NCBI GenBank assembly: GCA_030592825.1
Contig: JAUVIG010000214.1
Span: forward strand, 1-6,655
DNA length: 6,655 bases
Reading direction: 5' to 3'
DNA from: Chlorobiota bacterium
GTDB lineage: Bacteria > Bacteroidota > Bacteroidia > Bacteroidales > JAADGE01
Part shown: positions 1-3,929 of the stretch, in pieces
Layout of the letters: each line of letters starts with the position of its first letter
Numbering within the stretch: the first letter of the stretch is position 1
The notes under the pieces: generated by a model
Databases searched by the model: none
Told to the model about the DNA's origin: nothing
The model's input: the letters and a program-made list of their open reading frames with translations, nothing else
Program-made: the position numbers and the translations under genes

Positions 1-38
1 ATGTCTTTTTTAAATTCATCAAGTTCACTAAAGGTCAT
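1..38 (-). CDS. 5' end of the partner (toxin) gene of the HTH-Panacea antitoxin; runs off the left edge
   Basis: An ATG on the minus strand at 38-36 opens a frame that stays open to the window edge, giving MTFSELDEFKKD (12 codons plus two bases). Its ATG overlaps the TGA stop of the antitoxin gene as ATGA (38-35), the usual sign of translational coupling in a two-gene operon. Genes directly downstream of an HTH-Panacea antitoxin are normally the cognate toxin. The start, an acidic and aromatic opening followed by a D/E-F-K-K-D run, resembles RelE/ParE/HigB-type toxins whose first helix reads EF-x-KD-x-KK. Twelve residues cannot settle the family. The gene's existence is well supported; its toxin identity is inference from position and a short resemblance. 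Confidence 0.6.
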   Translation of the reverse strand, partial: MTFSELDEFKKD

Positions 39-832
39 AATACGTCTTCATTTTGATCATAATTCCTGACCGAATATGGTGCTTCTCTGTAAAAAGCTAA
101 TTCATAATCTATTGCTTCACCTGTTTTAGTGGCTAACCACGGCATATCTCTATGCGAATAATCACTTATTGCTGATGCTGACCAATCTGAATATTGGTCT
201 ATTACTTTGTCAATCACATCCTTTTCACCGGCATTAAGGTTTGTAAGATCAGGTTTAGATAAGGGTATGTATCTTGTTTGGGGATATCCGTGATAATCAG
301 TTTTAATTCTTTTTAATTGTTTACTTGCAATCATTTGATTAATAATGTAAGCAAGTTTTTGAGGAACAGGACCGTATGGCAGTTTTCTGTATTCAGCTCC
401 GCTTAAATGCTCTTCATACAGTTCGTAGTAATGAAAATCAGAGAAATACAGTAATTTGTACAGGAGAGTTTCACCGACATTAGGTTTTCCGGCACATTTT
501 TCAAGTATATACAGCAGTATATCTTTGAATTTATTTACTTTCAGTTCCGGAACAGAAACCCTTAATTTTGGTTCTTTATCAACTTTTTCTTCGTCAATTA
601 TTAATTCCGGCAAACTAAAATCAGCAGATAAAAGTTTATCAATGGATAAAGACAGGAAATCAGCAATTTTTTTTATTTCAATTACCGACAGATTTCTTTT
701 TCCCAACTCTATTTGGGTAAGTGACGGACGAGAAATGTCAAGCATCTTTGCCAAATCATTCTGAGAGTATCCTTTGCTTTTTCTTAAGTCTGATATTCTT
801 TGTCCTATTTCTTTTTGTGTTATTGTCTTCAT
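35..832 (-). CDS. XRE-type HTH plus Panacea (DUF4065/SocA-like) antitoxin
   Basis: This 265-residue protein has two domains. Residues about 6-65 are a Cro/C1 (XRE) helix-turn-helix, with QRISDLRKSKGYSQNDLAKM, SRPSLTQIE and a following helix. Residues about 100-235 match the Panacea domain (DUF4065, SocA-like), with LLYKLLYFSDFHYYE at 123-137, the basic/proline stretch YRKLPYGPVPQKL at 148-160 and SDYSHRDMPW at 223-232. Panacea domains are known antitoxins that neutralise many unrelated toxins by direct contact; the attached HTH normally represses the operon promoter. An acidic, proline-containing linker (about 75-98) separates the domains. The ATG start is preceded by a full Bacteroidota promoter, and no other start fits the HTH better. 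The stop overlaps the next gene by four bases. The domain call is firm; the toxin it neutralises lies mostly outside the window. Confidence 0.88.
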   Translation of the reverse strand: MKTITQKEIGQRISDLRKSKGYSQNDLAKMLDISRPSLTQIELGKRNLSVIEIKKIADFLSLSIDKLLSADFSLPELIIDEEKVDKEPKLRVSVPELKVNKFKDILLYILEKCAGKPNVGETLLYKLLYFSDFHYYELYEEHLSGAEYRKLPYGPVPQKLAYIINQMIASKQLKRIKTDYHGYPQTRYIPLSKPDLTNLNAGEKDVIDKVIDQYSDWSASAISDYSHRDMPWLATKTGEAIDYELAFYREAPYSVRNYDQNEDVL

Positions 833-850
833 TGTCTCTATTTTTCAAGA

Positions 851-882
851 CAAAAATACAAAATGTTTTAATATAATACAAA
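851..882 (-). promoter_or_regulatory. Bacteroidota-type promoter of the HTH-Panacea operon
   Basis: On the minus strand, TTTG (882-879) is followed by exactly 20 bases and then TATTTTTG (858-851). This is a perfect match to the Bacteroidota primary sigma factor consensus TTTG-N19-21-TAnnTTTG. Transcription should start a few bases below 851, giving a short leader before the ATG at 832. There is no Shine-Dalgarno sequence in that leader, as is common in this phylum. Confidence 0.75.
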
Positions 883-892
883 TAAATGTTTT
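861..892. promoter_or_regulatory. Direct repeat AAATGTTTT flanking the -33 box; possible XRE operator half-sites
   Basis: The nonamer AAATGTTTT occurs at 861-869 and again at 884-892, 23 bases apart. One copy sits between the -33 and -7 boxes and the other just upstream of the -33 box. A repressor bound at either would block RNA polymerase, which fits autoregulation by the HTH domain of the antitoxin. Binding itself is inference; the region is AT-rich, so part of the repetition may be chance. Confidence 0.35.
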
Positions 893-956
893 GTTTTCTT
901 ACACGGAGAGTGCTTTTTTTATTGCAACAGAATCTTCAACAGATTGATATGTGAAT

Positions 957-1053
957 TTTGCCAAAGTTGGTCAGATTTCATTATTTTGTTAACAATCAGC
1001 TTATCAGCAGTTTGCAAATTTAAAAATTTTGGCAAAGTTTAACTGATTGTTAA
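957..1053. repeat. Two interleaved inverted repeats
   Basis: TTTGCCAAA at 957-965 is the exact reverse complement of TTTGGCAAA at 1028-1036 (9 bases). TTAACAATCAG at 989-999 is the exact reverse complement of CTGATTGTTAA at 1043-1053 (11 bases). The order is left1, left2, right1, right2, so the two stems cross: in RNA they would form a pseudoknot or compete. TTTGC at 1011-1015 could also pair with GCAAA at 1032-1036. Function unknown. Confidence 0.4.
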
Positions 1054-1110
1054 TAATCGTTTGTAGTTTTTGTTGGCTGTGGTTTAGGTATTCTGTGATT
1101 TGTCAGATTA

Positions 1111-1140
1111 ACCTTTAAGCGGTTACAACCGCTAAAAGGT
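1111..1140. repeat. Long palindrome, REP-like, copy 1
   Basis: The arms CCTTTAAGCGGTT (1112-1124) and AACCGCTAAAAGG (1127-1139) pair at 12 of 13 positions around a two-base centre; one more A-T pair extends it to 1111-1140. The core is AGCGGTT-AC-AACCGCT. It is noticeably more GC-rich than its surroundings and shares its core with the palindrome at 1163-1178. Short repeated palindromes between genes suggest REP-type elements; that label is inference, because copies elsewhere in the genome cannot be seen. Confidence 0.5.
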
Positions 1141-1162
1141 AGAGTGGAAATGTTTGATATTT

Positions 1163-1178
1163 AGCGGTTTGTACCGCT
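1163..1178. repeat. Short palindrome, REP-like, copy 2
   Basis: AGCGGT (1163-1168), TTGT, ACCGCT (1173-1178) form a perfect 6-base-arm hairpin. The arms are the same hexamers as the core of the palindrome at 1111-1140, with a changed centre, 23 bases further on. The pairing of two similar palindromes is the arrangement seen in REP doublets (BIMEs) of other bacteria. Confidence 0.45.
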
Positions 1179-1201
1179 TGAGCGCTGTTTAGTTAAACGA
1201 A

Positions 1202-1283
1202 AAGGTGCAAAGCAACTAATTCTGTAAAATACTCAAAACAGCAAGCTTATAATCAGTCAATTAACAAAGTTGCTATGCACCTT
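1202..1283. repeat. 16-base inverted repeat enclosing 50 bases
   Basis: AAGGTGCAAAGCAACT (1202-1217) and AGTTGCTATGCACCTT (1268-1283) are reverse complements at 15 of 16 positions. The 50-base interior holds a smaller CTGT/ACAG hairpin (1222-1225 with 1238-1241). The block could be a structured RNA in the 3' tail of the methyltransferase operon, or a very small non-autonomous mobile element: GTTAAAC occurs on both sides (1192-1198 and 1308-1314). No function can be assigned. Confidence 0.45.
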
Positions 1284-1311
1284 ATTTATTGATTATTAAA
1301 GTTTTCTGTTA

Positions 1312-1332
1312 AACACTATTTATTAAAGTGTT
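1312..1332. terminator. Weak hairpin downstream of the methyltransferase gene
   Basis: AACACT (1312-1317) and AGTGTT (1327-1332) form a 6-base stem with a 9-base loop, starting about 45 bases beyond the methyltransferase stop in the direction of transcription. There is no run of T on the minus strand after it, so it does not meet the usual form of an intrinsic terminator. It is listed only as the nearest simple stem-loop after the operon. Confidence 0.2.
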
Positions 1333-1360
1333 ATTACAATTATTCTAAACAACAGTCTTT

Positions 1361-1372
1361 TTTACCGGTAAA
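1361..1372. repeat. Perfect 12-base palindrome after the methyltransferase stop
   Basis: TTTACCGGTAAA is self-complementary over all 12 bases and lies four bases past the methyltransferase stop codon. A loop-less palindrome suits a dimeric protein site better than an RNA hairpin, but its place behind a gene gives no obvious promoter to control. Confidence 0.3.
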
Positions 1373-1376
1373 GTAC

Positions 1377-2219
1377 CTATTTTACCGCCAACACAATATT
1401 ATATTTCCACAGGTTTTCTTTTAATGCTTTATATTGATAATAACCACTTTTGTAGTGTTTTTTCGAAAACCTTGACACACCGGAATGAAATAAATTATAT
1501 AATTCAGACGGAATTGCACCTAAAATTGCAGCATAGTAAATACGTTTTGCACTTTTCCGTATCTTTTCGGTATAGTCTAATTTTTTTTTAATTATGAATC
1601 CGGCGTTTTTCAGTTCTTCAACAAAAAGTTCACAAGAAATTAAATCAGAGATTAACCATGTTTGAATCCACTTTTTTATTAGTGATTTTTTATCAAGTTG
1701 ATTATCACTTGTGAGGAAGAAGTCACTTAATATAAGTCGCCCTCCTTTTTTCAATACTCTGTATGCTTCATTAATAAATGCCTGTTTATCCGGTGCCGAA
1801 GACATGCTTTCACAAGCCCAAACGACATCAAAGGATTCATCATCAAAGGATGTTTTGGTATAATCCATAATACGGAAAGAAACCGGACCATCAAGATTTC
1901 TTTCCTTTGCTATGCGAGTTGCAAAATTTACTTGCTTTTCACTTAATGTAATACCAACAACTTGAACATTTTTATTACTGCTTAAATACATGGCTGCACC
2001 ACCGACTCCGCATCCTGCATCTAATATTTTATCAGATTCAGAAATGTTACTCAATTCCGCCAATATTCTGTTCGTATTGCTTAATGATGTCGAAAAATTT
2101 TTAATTCCTTTCTCCCAAATTCCATAGTGTAATGAAAGGCTGTTTTTGAGATCCCACCATTTTTCATAATGTATTTGGGTGGTATTATAATATTCTGCTA
2201 CATCTTGTTTTGTAAACAT
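1377..2219 (-). CDS. Class I SAM-dependent methyltransferase (tocopherol/sterol/CFA-like group)
   Basis: This 280-residue protein has a Rossmann-type methyltransferase core. Motif I is ILDAGCGVGGAAMYLS (65-80), the SAM-binding loop. The second-strand region is VQVVGITLSEKQVNFA (85-100), the motif II region is FDVVWACESMSSAPDK (130-145), and motif III is the YRVLKKGGRLILSDFF helix-strand (153-168). The N-terminal pattern YYNTTQIHYEKWW (10-22) and LHYGIWEKG (30-38) is typical of small-molecule methyltransferases near tocopherol, sterol C24 and sarcosine/dimethylglycine methyltransferases, in which a lid helix precedes motif I. The C-terminal 100 residues are basic and aromatic and probably shape the acceptor pocket. 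The substrate cannot be read; a lipid, quinol or small amine is possible. No promoter is visible in the 56 bases before the gene, so it is probably read from the PadR promoter. No secretion signal is seen; it should be cytoplasmic. Confidence 0.85.
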   Translation of the reverse strand: MFTKQDVAEYYNTTQIHYEKWWDLKNSLSLHYGIWEKGIKNFSTSLSNTNRILAELSNISESDKILDAGCGVGGAAMYLSSNKNVQVVGITLSEKQVNFATRIAKERNLDGPVSFRIMDYTKTSFDDESFDVVWACESMSSAPDKQAFINEAYRVLKKGGRLILSDFFLTSDNQLDKKSLIKKWIQTWLISDLISCELFVEELKNAGFIIKKKLDYTEKIRKSAKRIYYAAILGAIPSELYNLFHSGVSRFSKKHYKSGYYQYKALKENLWKYNIVLAVK

Positions 2220-2275
2220 ATTCTTTTATTATATGCTGATGGTTTGAATAGACTTTTTAAAACAGAATTTTAAAT

Positions 2276-2887
2276 TTATTCTGCAGATTTTTTATACATT
2301 TTAAAAAACAATAAAGGAAGGAATCCGAAATTTAAAATTACAATTGATAAAACAAGAATGAAAGCAGCCCCGGGCCAATGCATCCCCTTAAAGAGTATTG
2401 ATAATATTAATAATGAAAATCCCGCATAGCCTAATATAAATTTAAGCTTATTTGTAAATACTTTGCTTATTTCTTTCTTATAGTAATAAATAAACAGTAC
2501 CGGCAGAAATGCAATAATTAAAATTACACCACTCAAATACAGTAATAAACCACTAGCCGGCCAATGCATAAGTTTGAAAAGATATCCGGTTGTAAAGCTT
2601 ATTAAAGTAAAAAATCCCAGTAAATAAATTGACTTTTTCATAATTCCTATATTTTTTTTAGTTAATAAAAAAATTGTTTCCTTTTGTATTTCATCTAATC
2701 CGTTCGGACAAATATTTTGAAAAGCTTTTTCGTATGCATCTTTAAAATTGTTTCCTTTTTTCATTTCATCTTCTGCAACACAGCAAAAGTGGTCAATCAA
2801 ATCTTCTTTTAAGTCCGATGAAACAATTGCACTATTTGATATTTCTTTGGTAATAAAATCAATATCCTTATCTGATAAGTAATTCAT
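2276..2887 (-). CDS. HAAS-like cytoplasmic domain fused to a duplicated MHWP four-helix membrane module
   Basis: This is a 203-residue membrane protein. Residues 1-80 are a soluble helical region, with IDFITKEISN, LKEDLIDHFCCVAEDEM (26-42) and FKDAYEKAFQNI. The pattern resembles the HAAS (HTH-associated alpha-helical signalling) domains commonly encoded next to PadR regulators. Residues 84-200 hold about four membrane helices arranged as an internal repeat: GYLFKLMHWP (101-110) followed by a long hydrophobic stretch, FLP and a YYYKK end (138), and then SILFKGMHWPGA (163-174) with a second hydrophobic stretch, FLP and MYKK (200). The repeat period is 62 residues. FK-x-MHWPGA also occurs in GldL, the proton-channel partner of the Bacteroidota gliding/type IX secretion motor, though this protein is not GldL. 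The start overlaps the PadR stop by four bases (2887-2884), so the two are translationally coupled. The HAAS assignment is by pattern and position; the membrane repeat is directly visible. Confidence 0.75.
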   Translation of the reverse strand: MNYLSDKDIDFITKEISNSAIVSSDLKEDLIDHFCCVAEDEMKKGNNFKDAYEKAFQNICPNGLDEIQKETIFLLTKKNIGIMKKSIYLLGFFTLISFTTGYLFKLMHWPASGLLLYLSGVILIIAFLPVLFIYYYKKEISKVFTNKLKFILGYAGFSLLILSILFKGMHWPGAAFILVLSIVILNFGFLPLLFFKMYKKSAE

Positions 2888-3228
2888 GTTAATTGTATTT
2901 TTATATGAAATGATAATATTTTATTTAATGTGTTCATGAAACTTTTAATTTCTGATATCTTTTCGTCCTTAACTTTAGTTCCCTTTTTTGTAAGAAAATA
3001 ATATCTCCTTATTCTTTTTCCTATATTTACAGTTTCAACTTCAATTAAGCCGTCGTCTTTTAGTTTATGAAGTGCCGGATACAATGAACCTTCCTTAATC
3101 AGTATTTTTTCGTCTGATAATTCTTTAACTTCTTGAGTTATCTGGTATCCATACATCTTTTCGTTATTTTCAAGCAACTTTAAAATAATAGTGGATAATG
3201 TTCCTTTTAACAGTTCTTTTGAATACAT
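2884..3228 (-). CDS. PadR-family winged-helix repressor
   Basis: With the preferred start this protein has 114 residues, the normal size of a short (subfamily 2) PadR regulator. It opens MYSKELLKGTLSTIILKLLE, the standard first helix, followed by MYGYQI (25-30), EGSLYPALHKLKDDGLIEVE (recognition helix and wing start, 46-65) and RRYYFLTKKG (74-83), then a C-terminal dimerisation helix. An in-frame ATG five codons upstream (3243) would add MYLCP, but that codon and the next three lie across the operator and inside the -7 promoter box (3240-3233), so transcripts should begin below it; 3228 is therefore chosen. The gene is followed by an ATGA overlap with the HAAS-like membrane gene. PadR proteins are repressors that respond to small molecules or to membrane partners, and they typically repress their own operon. 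The family call is firm; the ligand is unknown. Confidence 0.9.
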   Translation of the reverse strand: MYSKELLKGTLSTIILKLLENNEKMYGYQITQEVKELSDEKILIKEGSLYPALHKLKDDGLIEVETVNIGKRIRRYYFLTKKGTKVKDEKISEIKSFMNTLNKILSFHIKIQLT

Positions 3229-3232
3229 AGGA

Positions 3233-3264
3233 CAAAGATACATAGAATATCTATGTATTACAAA
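3233..3264 (-). promoter_or_regulatory. Promoter of the PadR operon
   Basis: On the minus strand, TTTG (3264-3261) is followed by 20 bases and TATCTTTG (3240-3233), a perfect Bacteroidota promoter. Transcription should begin a few bases below 3233, at or just before the ATG at 3228, so the PadR message would be leaderless or nearly so. Confidence 0.75.
3238..3258. promoter_or_regulatory. Palindromic PadR operator between the -33 and -7 boxes
   Basis: ATACATAGA (3238-3246), ATA, TCTATGTAT (3250-3258) is a perfect inverted repeat with 9-base arms and a three-base centre. It fills the spacer of the PadR promoter and overlaps the -7 box. PadR sites are typically ATAC/GTAT- or ATGT/ACAT-type palindromes, so this is very probably where the encoded repressor binds. 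A third half-site, ATACATAG, lies at 3223-3230 across the start codon, 15 bases from the first arm. Confidence 0.75.
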
Positions 3265-3297
3265 TTTTTGATGAAAAATTTAAAATTATTTAATTTT
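3262..3297. repeat. Two tandem AT-only hairpins between mazG-like and padR genes
   Basis: AAATTTTT (3262-3269), GATG, AAAAATTT (3274-3281) is a perfect 8-base-arm hairpin. It is followed immediately by AAAATTA (3282-3288), TT, TAATTTT (3291-3297), a perfect 7-base-arm hairpin. They follow the MazG-like stop by about 28 bases and could slow polymerase before the PadR promoter, but with no G-C pairs in the stems they would be weak terminators. Chance pairing in AT-rich DNA is a fair alternative. Confidence 0.3.
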
Positions 3298-3324
3298 ACG
3301 TCGAAACTCAAAGCTCTTTCAAGT

Positions 3325-3660
3325 TTAGCTCCAAACTCTTTTTTTGTTGATTTCTTCTTTATCGCGGAAAGCTTTTTCTAAATCAATATCATATCTGTTT
3401 GCAACGGCACATAAATAGATAATTATATCTGCCAGTTCTTCATCAATTGATCCGAATTTTGAATTTTGATCAACTTTAATCTTTTCTTTTTTTCTTACAG
3501 CTTTAAAAAGTTCACCTATTTCCTCACCGAGCATTAAACATTTTTGTAATACATTTTGCTCTGCAAAACCTCGTTCAATTTCCAATTGACTAACATATTC
3601 TTGAAAATCTTTAAAAGTTGGTTGATTCTTTAGGAAAAGTTTAGATTGATCGTTGTTCAT
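3325..3660 (-). CDS. MazG-like nucleotide pyrophosphohydrolase
   Basis: This 111-residue protein has the all-alpha NTP pyrophosphatase (MazG/dUTPase 2) fold. The metal-binding signature is complete: E47-x-x-E50 in MLGEEIGELFKAVRK (43-57) and E75-x-x-D78 in SIDEELADIIIYLCAVANRY (71-90), followed by DIDLEKAFRDKEEINKKR, the usual tail of the family. Enzymes of this group hydrolyse NTPs or dNTPs to the monophosphate and pyrophosphate, often as house-cleaning of damaged nucleotides; which nucleotide is used here cannot be read. The length is typical of single-domain MazG-like proteins rather than the roughly 260-residue tandem MazG. The ATG at 3660 is about 50 bases below a -7 box. It has its own promoter, and the PadR promoter starts anew downstream, so it is probably a separate unit. 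Cytoplasmic. Confidence 0.85.
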   Translation of the reverse strand: MNNDQSKLFLKNQPTFKDFQEYVSQLEIERGFAEQNVLQKCLMLGEEIGELFKAVRKKEKIKVDQNSKFGSIDEELADIIIYLCAVANRYDIDLEKAFRDKEEINKKRVWS

Positions 3661-3709
3661 AAGTTAAAATATATTTCTGTGAAAATAAGATACACAAATG
3701 CGTATTTTT

Positions 3710-3741
3710 CAAATATATATACTAAATCGTTTAATCCGAAA
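3710..3741 (-). promoter_or_regulatory. Probable promoter of the MazG-like gene
   Basis: On the minus strand TATATTTG (3717-3710) is a perfect -7 box. Twenty bases upstream stands TTTC (3741-3738) in place of TTTG, one mismatch from the -33 consensus. The predicted leader is roughly 45 bases. Confidence 0.5.
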
Positions 3742-3751
3742 TATATATTTG
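3710..3751. repeat. Inverted repeat carrying mirrored -7 boxes at the divergent junction
   Basis: CAAATATATAT (3710-3720) and ATATATATTTG (3741-3751) are exact reverse complements of 11 bases, separated by 20. Each arm ends in TATATTTG reading outward, so a -7 box for each direction sits at the two ends of one symmetric site. A single regulator bound here could control both the MazG-like gene and the glycosyltransferase operon; that is inference. Confidence 0.45.
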
Positions 3752-3770
3752 TAATATTTTAATAACTTTG
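3744..3770 (+). promoter_or_regulatory. Candidate -7 boxes for the glycosyltransferase operon
   Basis: Two perfect TAnnTTTG matches occur on the plus strand in the divergent region: TATATTTG (3744-3751) and TAACTTTG (3763-3770). Neither has a TTTG at the standard distance upstream, so the promoter would be weak or activator-dependent. Either one would give a leader of roughly 150-175 bases before the ATG at 3930, and that leader would include the stem-loop at 3837-3888. Confidence 0.4.
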
Positions 3771-3827
3771 CAATATTCGGTGAAGTATAAGCGGTTTTTT
3801 TCCGAAACCAAACATAAATCAGGAATA

Positions 3828-3914
3828 ATGAAACAAGCATGTTTAAAATATTTATTACCACACAAGGGAATGATTATTTTTAACATGCGGTTCCGTCTGA
3901 CCTTTGAAAAATAA
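3828..3914 (+). CDS. Possible 28-codon leader peptide upstream of the glycosyltransferase
   Basis: An ATG at 3828 opens a frame of 28 codons ending in TAA at 3912-3914, 15 bases before the glycosyltransferase start. The peptide begins MKQACLKYLLPHKGMIIF and is basic and hydrophobic. AGGA lies three bases before the ATG, closer than an ideal ribosome site. The frame covers the whole 3837-3888 stem-loop, so ribosome movement through it could change that structure, as in leader-peptide control. Against it: an open frame this short is expected by chance, and no homologue is recognised. Confidence 0.2.
   Translation: MKQACLKYLLPHKGMIIFNMRFRLTFEK
3837..3888 (+). promoter_or_regulatory. Stem-loop in the leader of the glycosyltransferase operon
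   Basis: GCATGTTTAAAATA (3837-3850) pairs with TATTTTTAACATGC (3875-3888) at 13 of 14 positions, closing a 24-base loop. The stem ends about 40 bases before the ATG at 3930 and is not followed by a T-run, so it is not a standard terminator. It could protect the mRNA end, bind a regulator as DNA, or act with the small open frame at 3828. Function unknown. Confidence 0.4.
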
Positions 3915-3929
3915 TTTTAGTGTAAACAG

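Larger units (their letters stand above)
833..1376. other. Non-coding spacer of 544 bases rich in inverted repeats
   Basis: No credible gene is seen on either strand; frames are short and broken. The right side is the 3' flank of the methyltransferase operon and the left end holds the antitoxin promoter. In between lie two interleaved inverted repeats (957-1053), a pair of GC-richer palindromes with a shared AGCGGT core (1111-1178), a 16-base inverted repeat around a 50-base loop (1202-1283), a 6-base-arm hairpin (1312-1332) and a 12-base perfect palindrome (1361-1372). No clear intrinsic terminator with a U-tract is present. Confidence 0.7.

Noticed and set aside
456..764. 102-codon open frame on the plus strand
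   Set aside because: It lies wholly inside the HTH-Panacea gene on the opposite strand, is serine- and phenylalanine-rich in the way of antisense shadows, and has no promoter or recognisable domain.
918..980. 20-codon minus-strand open frame beginning MKSDQLWQ
   Set aside because: Too short, no promoter or ribosome site, and overlaps one arm of an inverted repeat; expected by chance.
1037..1198. Integron attC-like core pair GTTTAAC (1037-1043) and GTTAAAC (1192-1198)
   Set aside because: The heptamers fit RYYYAAC/GTTRRRY and are complementary, but the 162-base span is long for an attC, no inner L-box pair or unpaired-base pattern is seen, and no cassette gene is bounded by them.
1202..1283. 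Large inverted repeat as an intrinsic terminator of the methyltransferase operon
   Set aside because: On the minus strand the right arm ends in only four T, and a 50-base loop is far too long for a normal intrinsic terminator.
2373..2569. GGCCAATGCAT occurring twice (2373-2383 and 2559-2569) as an independent DNA repeat
   Set aside because: Both copies encode the MHWP motif of the duplicated membrane module, so the repeat is explained by the protein.
3229..3243. Five-codon longer PadR start (MYLCP)
   Set aside because: Those codons overlap the -7 box and the operator palindrome, and the family usually starts at the equivalent of the MYSKELLKGT segment.
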